This document shows, piece by piece, positions 9,259 through 18,726 of a stretch of 64,000 bases of DNA. The position numbers and the translations under genes are program-made. This DNA is from Cellulomonas telluris (GTDB lineage: Bacteria > Actinomycetota > Actinomycetes > Actinomycetales > Cellulomonadaceae): NCBI RefSeq assembly GCF_004886325.1, contig NZ_QXFN01000005.1, positions 248,001-312,000 of the forward strand, read 5' to 3'. The number at the start of each line of letters is the position of its first letter. Positions within the stretch are counted from its first letter, which is position 1. The notes under the pieces are model-generated. The model saw only the letters and a program-made list of their open reading frames with translations. It did not search any database and was not told where the DNA came from.

Positions 9259-10070
9259 GCGCCGACAGCACGAGCGCCGGCAGCACCCGGCCGGTCGTCA
9301 CCATCCGCGACCTGCGCAAGTCCTTCGGGGAGCGCGAGGTGCTCAAGGGCATCGACGTCCAGGTCCACGCGGGCGAGGTCGTGTGCGTCATCGGCCCGTC
9401 GGGGTCCGGCAAGTCGACGCTGCTGCGCTGCGTCAACCTGCTCGAGCAGCCCACGTCGGGGACGGTCGAGCTGCTCGGCGCCGAGGTCACCGACCCCGAC
9501 GTCGACATCGACCGGGTCCGCACGCACGTCGGCATGGTGTTCCAGCAGTTCAACCTGTTCAGCCACCGCACCGTGCTCGACAACTGCACGATGGCGCAGC
9601 GGACCGTGCTGCGGCGCAGCCGCGCGGAGGCCGAGCGGGTCGCGCTCGCGAACCTCGAGCGCGTCGGCCTCGCGGACCGAGCGCGCGCCATGCCCGCGCA
9701 GCTGTCGGGCGGCCAGCAGCAGCGCGTCGCGATCGCGCGCGCCCTGTCGATGGATCCCCAGCTCATGCTGTTCGACGAGCCGACGTCCGCGCTGGACCCC
9801 GAGCTCGTCGGGGACGTCCTCGGCGTCATGCGCGACCTGGCGGACGCCGGCATGACGATGATCGTCGTCACGCACGAGATGGCGTTCGCGCGCGAGGTCG
9901 GCGACCGCGTCGTCTTCATGGACGACGGCCAGGTAGTCGAGGACGGCGCGGCGAGCCAGGTGATCGGCGCGCCCCGCGAGGAGCGCACCCGGACGTTCCT
10001 GCAGCGCGTGCTCGACCCCACCCACCGGCACGACACCGCGCGCGCGTCCGGCGCCCCCGCGCAGGGCTAG
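9255..10070 (+). CDS. Polar amino acid ABC transporter, ATP-binding protein
   Basis: A 271-residue GlnQ/HisP-type ATPase that powers uptake with the two preceding proteins. Walker A is GPSGSGKST, the Q-loop is FQQFNLF, the ABC signature is LSGGQQQR, Walker B is LMLFDEP followed by the D-loop SALDPE, and the switch His is in VVTHEM. It uses the typical amino-acid-family N-terminus ([20 protein letters not shown]). No fourth subunit is encoded nearby. Confidence 0.93.
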   Translation: MSADSTSAGSTRPVVTIRDLRKSFGEREVLKGIDVQVHAGEVVCVIGPSGSGKSTLLRCVNLLEQPTSGTVELLGAEVTDPDVDIDRVRTHVGMVFQQFNLFSHRTVLDNCTMAQRTVLRRSRAEAERVALANLERVGLADRARAMPAQLSGGQQQRVAIARALSMDPQLMLFDEPTSALDPELVGDVLGVMRDLADAGMTMIVVTHEMAFAREVGDRVVFMDDGQVVEDGAASQVIGAPREERTRTFLQRVLDPTHRHDTARASGAPAQG

Positions 10071-10073
10071 GGT

Positions 10074-10097
10074 CGGGACGACCCCGTCGTCGTCCCG
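10074..10097 (+). terminator. Possible terminator after the amino acid ABC operon
   Basis: A 9-bp perfect stem (10074-10082 with 10089-10097) with a 6-base loop, 3 bases after the ATPase stop and just before the acyl-CoA synthetase ATG at 10107. It leaves very little room for a promoter, so it may be only a weak attenuating structure. Confidence 0.35.
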
Positions 10098-10106
10098 GAG
10101 CCACCC

Positions 10107-11915
10107 ATGCGCGAGACCCACTCCCCCGCCCTCGTCCCCGCCGACCCGGCCGCGTCGATCCCGTCGATGCTCGCCGACCGGCTCGCCCGGGACCCGCGCG
10201 GCACCTTCGCCGAGCGGCAGACCGCGCTGGGCGGCACCTGGCAGGCGGTGACGGTCGAGGCGTTCGTCGCCGAGGTGACGGCCGTCGCCAAGGGGCTCCT
10301 GGCGTCAGGGGTCGAGCCCGGCGACCGCGTGGCCATCATGTCCCGGACGCGGTACGAGTGGACGCTGCTCGACTTCGCGATCTGGGCGGCCGGCGGGGTC
10401 GGCGTGCCCGTCTACGAGACGTCCTCGGCGGAGCAGGTGCGCTGGATCGCCTCGGACTCCGGCGTGCGGCTCGCCGTCGTCGAGACCGTCGCCCACGCGG
10501 CCGTCGTCGCCCAGGTGCGCGACGACCTGCCCGGCCTGACGGAGGTCCTCGTGCTCGACGAGGGCGCCGTCACGACGCTCGTGCAGCGCGGCCGGGACGT
10601 GCCGGACGAGGACGTGACCGCCCGCTGGCGCCGCACCCGCGCCGACGACCTGGCGACGGTCATCTACACGTCCGGCACCACGGGACGGCCCAAGGGCGTG
10701 GAGCTGACACACGGCAACTTCGTCGAGCTGGCCCGCAACGGCGTCGAGGGCCTCGGCGAGGTCTGCGCGCGGCCCGGCTCACGCACCCTGCTGTTCATGC
10801 CGCTCGCGCACGTGTTCGCGCGCTTCATCGAGGTGCTGTGCGTCCCGTCCGGGGCCGTGCTCGGCCACACGCCCGACACGCGCAACCTCCTGCCGGACCT
10901 CGCGTCGTTCCAGCCGACGTTCGTCCTGGCCGTCCCGCGCGTGTTCGAGAAGGTCTACAACTCCGCCGAGCAGAAGGCGGGCACCGGCGCGCGGCTGCGC
11001 CTGTTCCGGTGGGCGGCGAAGGTCGCCATCGCGTACTCCCGGGCGCTGGACACCCCGTCCGGCCCGAGCGCGGCCCTGACGGCGCAGCACCGGCTCGCCG
11101 GACGCCTCGTGCACGCCCGCCTGCGCGCGGCGCTGGGCGGTCGTGCCGAGTGGGCCGTCTCGGGCGGCGCACCGCTCGGCGAGCGGCTGGGCCACTTCTA
11201 CCGCGGGATCGGGGTGCGCGTGCTCGAGGGCTACGGCCTGACGGAGACGACCGCACCCACGGCGGTCAACCGCCCCGGCCTGACGAAGGTCGGCACGGTC
11301 GGCCCGGCGTTCCCCGGCACGTCGCTGCGCGTCGACGACGACGGCGCGATCTGGGTGAAGGGGCCGCACGTGTTCCGCGGGTACCGGCACCAGCCCGAGG
11401 CGACGGCCGAGGTGCTCGTCGACGGCTGGTTCGCCACGGGCGACCTCGGCACGCTCGACGACGACGGGTACCTGCGCATCACCGGCCGCAGCAAGGAGAT
11501 CATCGTGACCGCGGGCGGCAAGAACGTGGCCCCCGCGGTGCTCGAGGACCGGCTGCGCGGCCACCCGCTCGTCAGCCAGGTCGTCGTCGTCGGCGACCAG
11601 CGCCCGTTCATCGGCGCGCTCCTCACCCTCGACGCCGAGATGCTGCCGGGGTGGCTGCGCACGCACGGGCTGCCCGCCCTGGACGTCGTCGCGGCGTCCA
11701 CGCACCCGCAGGTGCTCGAGGCCCTCGACCGGGCCGTCGCCCGCGCCAACGAGGCGGTCTCGCGGGCGGAGTCGATCCGCAAGGTGCGCGTCCTGACGAC
11801 CGACTTCACCGAGGCGAACGGGTACCTGACCCCGTCGCTCAAGGTCAAGCGCGCGAAGGTCCTCGCGGACTTCGCCCCGGAGGTCGAGGAGCTCTACGTC
11901 GATACCCGGCACTGA
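10107..11915 (+). CDS. Long-chain acyl-CoA synthetase (AMP-forming)
   Basis: A 602-residue ANL-superfamily enzyme of the FadD15/Faa type, expected to activate long-chain fatty acids to acyl-CoA via an acyl-AMP. The P-loop motif is TVIYTSGTTGRPKGVELTHG (about 183-202), the A5 motif is EGYGLTETTAP, and the A8 hinge is FATGDLGTLDDDGYLRITGR. The A10 lysine motif SLKVKRAKV is near the C-terminus. The length matches FadD15-type proteins (about 600). It sits alone between the amino acid transporter and a convergent gene, from which it is separated by a very strong terminator. Confidence 0.9.
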   Translation: MRETHSPALVPADPAASIPSMLADRLARDPRGTFAERQTALGGTWQAVTVEAFVAEVTAVAKGLLASGVEPGDRVAIMSRTRYEWTLLDFAIWAAGGVGVPVYETSSAEQVRWIASDSGVRLAVVETVAHAAVVAQVRDDLPGLTEVLVLDEGAVTTLVQRGRDVPDEDVTARWRRTRADDLATVIYTSGTTGRPKGVELTHGNFVELARNGVEGLGEVCARPGSRTLLFMPLAHVFARFIEVLCVPSGAVLGHTPDTRNLLPDLASFQPTFVLAVPRVFEKVYNSAEQKAGTGARLRLFRWAAKVAIAYSRALDTPSGPSAALTAQHRLAGRLVHARLRAALGGRAEWAVSGGAPLGERLGHFYRGIGVRVLEGYGLTETTAPTAVNRPGLTKVGTVGPAFPGTSLRVDDDGAIWVKGPHVFRGYRHQPEATAEVLVDGWFATGDLGTLDDDGYLRITGRSKEIIVTAGGKNVAPAVLEDRLRGHPLVSQVVVVGDQRPFIGALLTLDAEMLPGWLRTHGLPALDVVAASTHPQVLEALDRAVARANEAVSRAESIRKVRVLTTDFTEANGYLTPSLKVKRAKVLADFAPEVEELYVDTRH

Positions 11916-11926
11916 GCCGGACCCGA

Positions 11927-11972
11927 GCACGACGACGGCGCCGACCCCGGCCGGTCGGCGCCGTCGTCGTGC
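11927..11972. terminator. Bidirectional terminator, perfect 20-bp stem
   Basis: Bases 11927-11946 are the exact reverse complement of 11953-11972, with a 6-base loop. It lies between two convergent genes (stops at 11915 and 11986), so it can end transcripts from both sides. Confidence 0.9.
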
Positions 11973-11985
11973 GGCGTGCGGGTCC

Positions 11986-13179
11986 TCAGACGTTGTGCAC
12001 GCGGTGCGTGTCGGCCGACTGGCTCAGCACCGACTCCCGCGGCGTCGACTCGTCGCGCCAGCGCAGGAGCGCCCCCACGCCGTCGACGAGGTCCACCGCA
12101 CCCTCGTCCGCAAAGGTCAGGCCCGCGTCCTGACCCACCGCGGCCCGCACCAGCGCCACGTCCGCCGGCATCTGGCGCACGTTCTCGGTCGTGCCGATCG
12201 CCGCGAGGTCGTCCTTCGTCAGGGCGAGCTCGAGCGGCCCGTTGCCGACCCACAGCTGCCGGTCGGACAGCGGGGACGGCGCGCCGGCCCCGGGCTCGCC
12301 GAGGACGAGCTCGGACACCTGGCCCCGCTGCAGCACCGCCACGACGTCGGCCAACGACGTGACCGCCTCGTCGCCCCGGCCCTGCTCCTGGCGGAAGCGG
12401 TCCAGCGCCTGCTCGCGCCGCCGCACCCGGTGCTCGGCGAGGACCGCGTCGATCCGCTCCTGGAAGGCCGCCTCGTTCACGCCCTCGGCCCGCGAGCCCC
12501 CCGGCACCTCGACGAGCACCTCCCGGACCTCCTGGCCGACGGCGTCCTTGAGCAGCGCGACCGCCCGGACGTCCCCGGTCAGGATGACCAGCTCCGGCTT
12601 GCGCTCGGTGACCTGCCGGTCGAGGTCCGCCGCGACGGTGTCGACGTTGCGCTCCCAGGAGTCCTGGACACGCTGCTGCCAGCGCCGGTGCGCCCAGCCG
12701 CCGCCCTGCACCTTGTGCATCTCGTCGTGGTCGCCCTCGACGGTCTCGGTGTCCGTGGGCAGGAGGCCGGAGCCGTCCGTCCAGGTGAGGTCCGCGCCCT
12801 GGCGGTTCACCTCGACGAGCAGGAAGGGCGTCGACTCGTCCGCCGCGCGCGCCGCGGGCAGCAGCAGCGGCGCCGGCCCGCACGCCGCCGTCGACTGCGC
12901 CGGCGGCTCGGTGAGGACCCGGTCGACGAGGACCTCCTGCGCGTCGGCCACCAGCACGCGGCCGTGCGGACCCGGCACGTGCGTCGGCCGCGCCACGAGC
13001 TCGTCGATGGCGTCGAGGACCGGCTCGGGCGAGCCGTCGCGCTCGAGCTGGCGCCGCAGGGCCTTCCAGCGGGTCTGCACGTCCGCGGCGCCCGTCGCGT
13101 CGTCACGCGTCGAGTCCAGGTACACGGTCGTGAAGGGCGCCGGGCGCCCGAGCAGCGGCTTGAGCCAGTGCAGGTCCAT
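11986..13179 (-). CDS. eRF1-like protein, Rv2629/baeRF2 family
   Basis: A 397-residue cytoplasmic protein resembling the bacterial 'baeRF family 2' (Rv2629 type), distant relatives of eukaryotic release factor eRF1 and of the Vms1 peptidyl-tRNA hydrolase. The N-terminal part begins MDLHWLKPLLGRPAPFTTVYLD. The central domain has ELVILTGDVRAVALLKDAV, and the C-terminal eL30-like part carries the REQALDRFRQEQGRG helix followed by ADVVAVLQRGQVSELVL. A role in stress or ribosome rescue is inferred from the family; catalytic residues are not established. The ATG at 13179 has a GAGGAGA ribosome-binding site. It has no operon partner and converges on the acyl-CoA synthetase. Confidence 0.75.
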   Translation of the reverse strand: MDLHWLKPLLGRPAPFTTVYLDSTRDDATGAADVQTRWKALRRQLERDGSPEPVLDAIDELVARPTHVPGPHGRVLVADAQEVLVDRVLTEPPAQSTAACGPAPLLLPAARAADESTPFLLVEVNRQGADLTWTDGSGLLPTDTETVEGDHDEMHKVQGGGWAHRRWQQRVQDSWERNVDTVAADLDRQVTERKPELVILTGDVRAVALLKDAVGQEVREVLVEVPGGSRAEGVNEAAFQERIDAVLAEHRVRRREQALDRFRQEQGRGDEAVTSLADVVAVLQRGQVSELVLGEPGAGAPSPLSDRQLWVGNGPLELALTKDDLAAIGTTENVRQMPADVALVRAAVGQDAGLTFADEGAVDLVDGVGALLRWRDESTPRESVLSQSADTHRVHNV

Positions 13180-13305
13180 CAGGCAGGTCTCCTCGCGTCG
13201 GCGACAGATCCGCCGGGGCGTCGGTTGCCCGCCGCCCCGACGGGTCGGACCCCTCCACCATCCGCCAGGACGTGCGGACCCGCCACCGCGCGGCCCGCAC
13301 CCGCG

Positions 13306-13662
13306 TCAGGCGTGCCCGACGCTCGCGTCCTGCGCGGTCTCCTGCGTGCTGGTGCCGTTGGCGTGGTCGAGCGCGATGGCCTCGTGGTGCCGGATGACCT
13401 CCTCGACGATGAACGCGAGGAACTTCTCCGCGAACACCGGGTCGAGGTCGGCCTCCTGCGCGAGCGCGCGCAGGCGCGCGACCTGCGCCACCTCGCGGCC
13501 CGGGTCGGACGGCGGCAGGTCGAGCCGGGCCTTGAGGACCCCGACCTGCTGGGTGGCCTTGAAGCGCTCGGCCAGCAGGTGCACGAGAGCGGCGTCGATG
13601 TTGTCGATGCTGCTCCGCAGCCGGGCGAGCTCGGGCGGGACCGGGCCGGGCAGGTCGCTCAC
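13306..13662 (-). CDS. Chorismate mutase (AroQ type)
   Basis: A 118-residue all-helical protein, the size of single-domain AroQ chorismate mutases, which convert chorismate to prephenate for Phe/Tyr synthesis. The family pattern is visible: [20 protein letters not shown], then [19 protein letters not shown] and [13 protein letters not shown], with a final [14 protein letters not shown] helix. The GTG start at 13662 overlaps the clpX stop (GTGA), so it is translationally coupled to clpX; this is an unexpected partner but a simple consequence of gene packing. The C-terminal 15 residues are low complexity. Confidence 0.85.
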   Translation of the reverse strand: MSDLPGPVPPELARLRSSIDNIDAALVHLLAERFKATQQVGVLKARLDLPPSDPGREVAQVARLRALAQEADLDPVFAEKFLAFIVEEVIRHHEAIALDHANGTSTQETAQDASVGHA

Positions 13663-14936
13663 GCGCTCTTCTCGCGGGGCGTGCGCTTGTCCCGGCCGAC
13701 CTCGCGCGGCACGAGCGTGGGGTTCACGTTGTCCAGGACGACGTCGCGCGTGATGACGACCCGCGCCACGTCGTCGCGCGACGGGACCTCGAACATGACC
13801 TGCTGGAGGACCTCCTCCATGATGGCCCGCAGGCCGCGCGCACCGGTGCCGCGCAGCAGCGCCTGGTCGGCGATCGCGGCGACCGCGTCCTCGTCGAACT
13901 CGAGCTCGACCCCGTCGATCGCGAACATGCGCTGGTACTGCTTGATGAGCGCGTTGCGCGGCTCGGTGAGGATCCGCACCAGCGCGGTGCGGTCGAGGGG
14001 CGACACGGTCGTGATGACCGGGACGCGCCCGATGAACTCGGGGATCAGCCCGAACTTCAGCAGGTCCTCGGGCATGACGTCGCCGTAGACGTCCTTGTCG
14101 TCGGCGGTGTGGAGCGGGGCGCCGAAGCCGATGCCGCGCCGGCCCGCGCGCGACGTGATGATCTCGTCCAGGCCCGCGAAGGCCCCGGCGACGATGAACA
14201 GCACGTTCGTCGTGTCGATCTGGATGAACTCCTGGTGCGGGTGCTTGCGCCCGCCCTGCGGCGGCACCGAGGCCGTGGTGCCCTCGAGGATCTTCAGCAG
14301 CGCCTGCTGCACGCCCTCGCCGGACACGTCGCGCGTGATCGACGGGTTCTCGCTCTTGCGGGCGATCTTGTCGATCTCGTCGATGTAGATGATGCCCGTC
14401 TCGGCCTTCTTGACGTCGTAGTCGGCGGCCTGGATGAGCTTGAGGAGGATGTTCTCGACGTCCTCGCCGACGTAGCCCGCCTCGGTGAGGGCCGTGGCGT
14501 CCGCGATCGCGAACGGGACGTTCAGCATCTTGGCGAGCGTCTGCGCCAGGTACGTCTTGCCGCAGCCCGTGGGGCCGATCAGCAGGATGTTCGACTTGGC
14601 GATCTCGACGTGCTCCTCGCCGGCGACGCGGGCGCCCTCGCCGGCCTGGATCCGCTTGTAGTGGTTGTACACCGCCACGGCGAGCGACCGCTTGGCCGGC
14701 TCCTGCCCGACGATGTACTGCTCGAGGAACTCGAAGATCTCCTTCGGCTTCGGCAGCTCGACCATGCCGACCTCGGTGGCCTCGGCGAGCTCCTCCTCGA
14801 TGATCTCGTTGCACAGCTCGATGCACTCGTCGCAGATGTAAACCCCGGGGCCCGCGATGAGCTTCTTGACCTGCTTCTGGGACTTGCCGCAGAAGGAGCA
14901 CTTGAGGAGGTCCGCCCCGTCCCCGATCCTCGCCAC
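13659..14936 (-). CDS. clpX: ATP-dependent Clp protease ATP-binding subunit ClpX
   Basis: A 425-residue AAA+ unfoldase that feeds substrates to ClpP1P2. The N-terminal zinc finger uses Cys13, Cys16, Cys35 and Cys38. Walker A is GPTGCGKT (121-128), Walker B is IIYIDEID, and the ClpP-docking loop IGF is in [12 protein letters not shown]. Pore and sensor regions are intact and length matches the family. The GTG at 14936 is preferred because it gives the usual start of the zinc domain and has AGGAAGGGGA upstream. It is separated from clpP2 by 243 bp and a terminator, so it has its own promoter or depends on read-through. Confidence 0.95.
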   Translation of the reverse strand: MARIGDGADLLKCSFCGKSQKQVKKLIAGPGVYICDECIELCNEIIEEELAEATEVGMVELPKPKEIFEFLEQYIVGQEPAKRSLAVAVYNHYKRIQAGEGARVAGEEHVEIAKSNILLIGPTGCGKTYLAQTLAKMLNVPFAIADATALTEAGYVGEDVENILLKLIQAADYDVKKAETGIIYIDEIDKIARKSENPSITRDVSGEGVQQALLKILEGTTASVPPQGGRKHPHQEFIQIDTTNVLFIVAGAFAGLDEIITSRAGRRGIGFGAPLHTADDKDVYGDVMPEDLLKFGLIPEFIGRVPVITTVSPLDRTALVRILTEPRNALIKQYQRMFAIDGVELEFDEDAVAAIADQALLRGTGARGLRAIMEEVLQQVMFEVPSRDDVARVVITRDVVLDNVNPTLVPREVGRDKRTPREKSA

Positions 14937-15136
14937 GTGCGTCCCCTTCCTCGTGTGGCCCCGCCGCGCGGCGGGAGCCGTTGCTCGTGCGCACCCGCCC
15001 CGGGAGTCACGTTCCCCCATTGCACACCACGGGGGGCGTCGTGTCAGCCGAACGGGTCGGGCAAGTCGCGGCGTGTCCCTCGGGGACACGCCGACCGTGC
15101 CGCGCCGTACCGGGACGGCGCAGCCGGTGCGGGTGC

Positions 15137-15172
15137 GGCCCGGCCGCGACGACGGTGCGTCGCGGCCGGGCC
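15137..15172 (-). terminator. Terminator after clpP2
   Basis: A perfect 14-bp stem (15137-15150 with 15159-15172) and an 8-base loop begins 8 bases beyond the clpP2 stop codon on the minus strand. It separates the clpP operon from clpX. Confidence 0.75.
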
Positions 15173-15179
15173 ACGGCCC

Positions 15180-15878
15180 TCAGTCGGCGGGCTGCACCAC
15201 GGTCGGGTGCACGCCCTTGCGGCTCTCGAGCACCTGGTCGACGATCCCGTAGTCCTTCGCCTGCGCGGCGGTGAGGATCTTGTCGCGCTCGATGTCCTGC
15301 TGGACCTGCTCCACCGTGCGGCCCGTGTGGTGCGAGAGCGCCTGCTCGAGCCACTCACGGATGCGGATGAGCTCGTTCGCGTGGATCTCGATGTCGGACG
15401 CCTGCGCGTAGCCGCCACCCTCCATCGCGGGCTGGTGGATCAGCACGCGCGCGTTCGGCAGCGCCAGGCGCTTGCCGGGCGAGCCCGCTGCGAGCAGCAC
15501 GGCCGCGGCCGACGCCGCCTGCCCGAGGCAGACGGTCTGGATCTGCGGCTTGATGTACTGCATCGTGTCGTAGATCGCCGTCAGGGCCGTGAACGAGCCG
15601 CCGGGCGAGTTGATGTACAGCGTGATGTCGCGGTCCGGGTCGGTCGACTCCAGCACCAGCAGCTGCGCCATCACGTCGTCCGCCGAGGCGTCGTCCACCT
15701 GCACGCCGAGGAAGATGATGCGGTCCTCGAACAGCTTGGTGTACGGGTCCTGGCGCTTGAAGCCGTAGGCCGTGCGCTCCTCGAACTGCGGCAGGACGTA
15801 CCGGCCGCTCGGGGAGGCCGGCGCGGTACCGCCGGCCAGGCGCCCGGCGCGGGCGATGAACTGGGACTCCATGCTCAC
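15180..15878 (-). CDS. clpP2: ATP-dependent Clp protease proteolytic subunit 2
   Basis: A 232-residue ClpP-family serine peptidase. Catalytic residues by alignment to the family are Ser123 (LGQAASAAA), His148 ([10 protein letters not shown]) and Asp195 (QQDIERDK). The N-terminal extension ([12 protein letters not shown]) is typical of actinobacterial ClpP2. In this phylum ClpP1 and ClpP2 form a mixed tetradecamer with two heptameric rings. Start ATG at 15878; 38 bp separate it from clpP1, so the two form an operon. Confidence 0.94.
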   Translation of the reverse strand: MSMESQFIARAGRLAGGTAPASPSGRYVLPQFEERTAYGFKRQDPYTKLFEDRIIFLGVQVDDASADDVMAQLLVLESTDPDRDITLYINSPGGSFTALTAIYDTMQYIKPQIQTVCLGQAASAAAVLLAAGSPGKRLALPNARVLIHQPAMEGGGYAQASDIEIHANELIRIREWLEQALSHHTGRTVEQVQQDIERDKILTAAQAKDYGIVDQVLESRKGVHPTVVQPAD

Positions 15879-15916
15879 GAAGCTTCTCCTCGCTGGTTCT
15901 GTCGCTCGCCGGGCCG

Positions 15917-16558
15917 TCAGGCCGAGGCCCCGTTGCCGTTGGGGTCCGTGCCGCCGCCACCGGTGACGGAGCCGGCGCTGCTGACCACGTGGTCGATGAA
16001 GCCGTACTCCAGCGCCTCGGGCGCCGTGAACCAGCGGTCACGGTCGGAGTCGGCGTTGATCTGCTCGACGCTCTTGCCCGTCTGCTCCGCGATCAGCTCG
16101 GCCAGCACCTTCTTCATGTGCAGGATGAGCTGCGCGTTGATGCGCACGTCGGTGGCCGTGCCGCCGATGCCGCCGGACGGCTGGTGCATCATCACGCGGG
16201 CGTGCGGCGTGGCGTAGCGCTTGCCCTTGGCGCCCGAGGAGAGCAGGAACTGCCCCATCGAGGCGGCCATGCCCATCGCGATCGTCGCGACGTCCGGCTT
16301 GATGTACTGCATCGTGTCGTAGATCGCCATGCCGGCCGTGATCGAGCCACCGGGCGAGTTGATGTAGAGCCAGATGTCCTTGTCCGGGTCCTCCGCGGCC
16401 AGCAGCATCATCTGCGCGCAGATGGCGTTGGCGTTCTCGTCGCGGACCTCGGACCCGAGCCAGATGATCCGCTCGCGGAGCAGACGGTTGTAGATGCTGT
16501 CGTTGAGGCCGAGTCCGGCGGACTCCGCCCGGGCGATTGCCGGGACCTGCTCGTTCAC
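15917..16558 (-). CDS. clpP1: ATP-dependent Clp protease proteolytic subunit 1
   Basis: A 213-residue ClpP subunit with Ser100 (GMAASMGQ), His125 (MMHQPSGG) and Asp170 ([11 protein letters not shown]) as the triad. It is the promoter-proximal partner of clpP2. The C-terminus ends in a Gly-rich stretch with two Asn-Gly pairs. Start ATG at 16558. A candidate ClgR site and a -10 lie upstream, which would fit known ClgR activation of clpP genes in actinobacteria. Confidence 0.94.
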   Translation of the reverse strand: MNEQVPAIARAESAGLGLNDSIYNRLLRERIIWLGSEVRDENANAICAQMMLLAAEDPDKDIWLYINSPGGSITAGMAIYDTMQYIKPDVATIAMGMAASMGQFLLSSGAKGKRYATPHARVMMHQPSGGIGGTATDVRINAQLILHMKKVLAELIAEQTGKSVEQINADSDRDRWFTAPEALEYGFIDHVVSSAGSVTGGGGTDPNGNGASA

Positions 16559-16634
16559 GAAGGCTCCTTCGTCTGGCTGCGTCGTGCGGCGGGCCGGCGG
16601 TGCTCGTGCACCTCACCGGCCGTGCGTTGCAGCG

Positions 16635-16693
16635 ACCCTAACGCCCGCGTGCGCCCCGGCACGTCCCGCGCTCGCGCCGTTTCGCTGTGGGCG
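16635..16693 (-). promoter_or_regulatory. clpP1P2 promoter with candidate ClgR box
   Basis: On the minus strand CGCCCACAGCG (16683-16693) fits the core CGCYNANRGCG described for ClgR in Corynebacterium. A possible -10, TAGGGT (16635-16640), lies about 45 bases downstream of it and 77 bases before the clpP1 ATG. The spacing suits an activator. Motif match only. Confidence 0.45.
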
Positions 16694-16784
16694 CAGCCGC
16701 GGCGCGGGCCCGGTCCGGGACCGGCGGCGCGGACGGGTGACGTGCAGGGACACCGGGGACGGGCGGTCGCCGCCACCGGGTGCG

Positions 16785-16822
16785 CGACGGCCCCGCGACG
16801 CGCGTGCGTCGCGGGGCCGTCG
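16785..16822 (-). terminator. Terminator after tig
   Basis: A perfect 17-bp stem (16785-16801 with 16806-16822) with a 4-base loop, 12 bases beyond the trigger factor stop on the minus strand. Confidence 0.85.
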
Positions 16823-16834
16823 GCGGAGCGGGTG

Positions 16835-18220
16835 TCAGGCCTTCGCCTGGTCCTCGTCCGCCACGGGCTGGGCCTGCGCGTCCTCGGCGGCGCCCGCCTC
16901 GGCCTCGGCCTGCTCGATCGCGGCGTCGTCCTCGTCGGAGCCGATGAACTCCGACAGGTCCACCGTCGCGCCCGACTGCTCGGTGACGGTGATGCGCCGC
17001 AGCGCGACGGCGAGCGCCTTGGAGCGCGCGACCTCGGCGACCATGGCCGGGATCTGCCCCTGCTCGTCCAGCGTGCGGATGAAGGTGTTCGGGTCCATGC
17101 CGTACTGGCGGGACGCGTTCACCAGGTAGTCGATGAGCTCGCCCTGGGCGACCTTGACCTCGAGCTGCTCGGCGAGCGTGTCGAGCAGGATCTGGTTGCG
17201 CAGCGCGGTCTGCGCCTGCTCCGTCACCTCGGCACGGTGCACGTCGTCCTCGAGACGGCCCTCGCCCTCGAGGTGGCGGTGGACCTCCGCCTCGACGACG
17301 CCCGACGGCACCGGGACCTCGGTGGCCTCGAGCAGCTGCTCGAGCAGCAGGTCGCGCGCCTGCACGGCCTGGTTCGACGCCTTGATCCGGGCGGCCTGCT
17401 CGCGCAGGTCGGCCGTGAGCTCCTCGAGCGTGTCGAACTCGCTCGCGAGCTGCGCGAACTCGTCGTCCGCCTCGGGCAGCTGACGCTCCTTGACGGCGGT
17501 CGCCGTGACCGACACCTGCGCCTGCTCACCCGCGCGCTCGCCGCCGGCCAGCGCCGTCTCGAACGTCGTCGACTCGCCGGCCGACAGGCCGGTCAGCGCC
17601 TCGTCGAGGCCCTCGAGCATGTTGCCCGAGCCGATCTGGTAGCTCACGCCGGACACCTGGTCGACCTGCTCGTCGCCGATCGTCGCGGTGAGGTCGAGGA
17701 CGACGTAGTCGCCCTCCTGCGCCGGGCGGTCGACGCCGACGAGCGAGCCGAAGCGCTCGCGCAGCGCGTCGAGGCGGCCCTGGACGTCCTCGTCGGTGAC
17801 CTCGACGTCGTCCACCGTCACCGACAGGCCGTCGAGGGCGGGCACGGTGATCTCCGGGCGCACCTCGACCTCGGCGGTGAAGTGCAGCTCGCCCTCCTCG
17901 CCGGCGGGCGCGGCCGTCGGGCCGGGGACCTTGGTGACCTGCACGTCCGGCTGGCCCATCGGGCGCAGCTCGTTCTCGCGCACGGCCTCGGCGTAGAAGC
18001 CGGACAGGCCCTCGTTGATCGCGTGCTCCAGCACCGCGGGGCGACCCACGCGCTGGTCGATGATGCGCGGCGGCACCTTGCCCTTGCGGAAGCCCGGCAC
18101 CGTCACCTGCTCCGCGATGTGCTGGTACGCGTGGTCGATGCTCGGCTTGAGCTCGTCGTACGTCACCTCGACGGTCAGCCTGACCTTGGTCGGCTCCAGG
18201 TTCTCGACGGCGCTCTTCAC
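16835..18220 (-). CDS. tig: Trigger factor, ribosome-bound peptidyl-prolyl isomerase
   Basis: A 461-residue chaperone. The N-terminal ribosome-binding domain (about 1-115) contains the signature VPGFRKGKVPPRII. The FKBP-type isomerase domain spans about 155-240 (GDYVVLDLTATIGD). The helical substrate-binding domain covers about 250-420 and is followed by an acidic, Ala/Gln-rich tail. Length is normal for actinobacteria. It stands upstream of clpP1P2 on the same strand, as in many bacteria, but a strong terminator and a separate clpP promoter suggest independent control. Confidence 0.95.
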   Translation of the reverse strand: MKSAVENLEPTKVRLTVEVTYDELKPSIDHAYQHIAEQVTVPGFRKGKVPPRIIDQRVGRPAVLEHAINEGLSGFYAEAVRENELRPMGQPDVQVTKVPGPTAAPAGEEGELHFTAEVEVRPEITVPALDGLSVTVDDVEVTDEDVQGRLDALRERFGSLVGVDRPAQEGDYVVLDLTATIGDEQVDQVSGVSYQIGSGNMLEGLDEALTGLSAGESTTFETALAGGERAGEQAQVSVTATAVKERQLPEADDEFAQLASEFDTLEELTADLREQAARIKASNQAVQARDLLLEQLLEATEVPVPSGVVEAEVHRHLEGEGRLEDDVHRAEVTEQAQTALRNQILLDTLAEQLEVKVAQGELIDYLVNASRQYGMDPNTFIRTLDEQGQIPAMVAEVARSKALAVALRRITVTEQSGATVDLSEFIGSDEDDAAIEQAEAEAGAAEDAQAQPVADEDQAKA

Positions 18221-18425
18221 TTCGATGGTCTCCCACTGGTCATGGCCACGCGCCGGCGGTCCGACGGGCTGGCACGGTCTCGCGCCGGTCAGGCGCGCGG
18301 TTCGGGCGCTGGTGCCGCGGGCGGGGCCCCGCAGCCGGCACCGGCGCGCTCGCGACCCTCGATGCTACGTCACCGCACCGACCCGCCCCAACGCACGACC
18401 GGGCACCGGTGGACGCACCGACCCG

Positions 18426-18499
18426 TCGGGATGGCGGGATTCGAACCCACGACCTTCCGCTCCCAAAGCGGACGCGCTACCAACCTGCGCCACATCCCG
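18426..18499 (-). tRNA. tRNA-Pro (anticodon TGG)
   Basis: A 74-base tRNA without encoded CCA. The acceptor stem pairs CGGGATG with CATCCCG with an A discriminator. The anticodon stem TCCGC/GCGGA encloses loop TTTGGGA, giving anticodon TGG. The T arm is GTGGG-TTCGAAT-CCCGC, and the D arm uses GCGC/GCGC. Confidence 0.95.
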
Positions 18500-18652
18500 T
18501 CTCCACCACGGACCCTGCGCCGGCGGGACGCGTGCCGCGCCCGGCGTCGGTGCGGGAGGCCCGTGCGCGTCCGCCCGCTGCGCACCCGCTACCCTGGGTG
18601 CGCGGTCCGGGCCGCCGTGACCCCTCGCGGGCACGACACGCACCGGACCTGC

Positions 18653-18726
18653 GCGGACGTAGCTCAATGGTAGAGCCCCAGTCTTCCAAACTGGCTACGC
18701 GGGTTCGATTCCCGTCGTCCGCTCCA
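18653..18726 (+). tRNA. tRNA-Gly (anticodon TCC)
   Basis: A 71-base body plus encoded CCA (18724-18726). The acceptor stem pairs GCGGACG with CGTCCGC with a T discriminator, as expected for glycine. The anticodon loop CTTCCAA in stem CCAGT/ACTGG gives TCC. Its 3' half overlaps, antisense, the end of the amine oxidase reading frame. Confidence 0.95.

Noticed and set aside
18580-18603. 8-bp inverted repeat GCGCACCC/GGGTGCGC before tRNA-Gly as a terminator
   Set aside because: It overlaps a TACCCT hexamer about 60 bases upstream of the tRNA, so it could equally be the tRNA promoter region; no decision possible.
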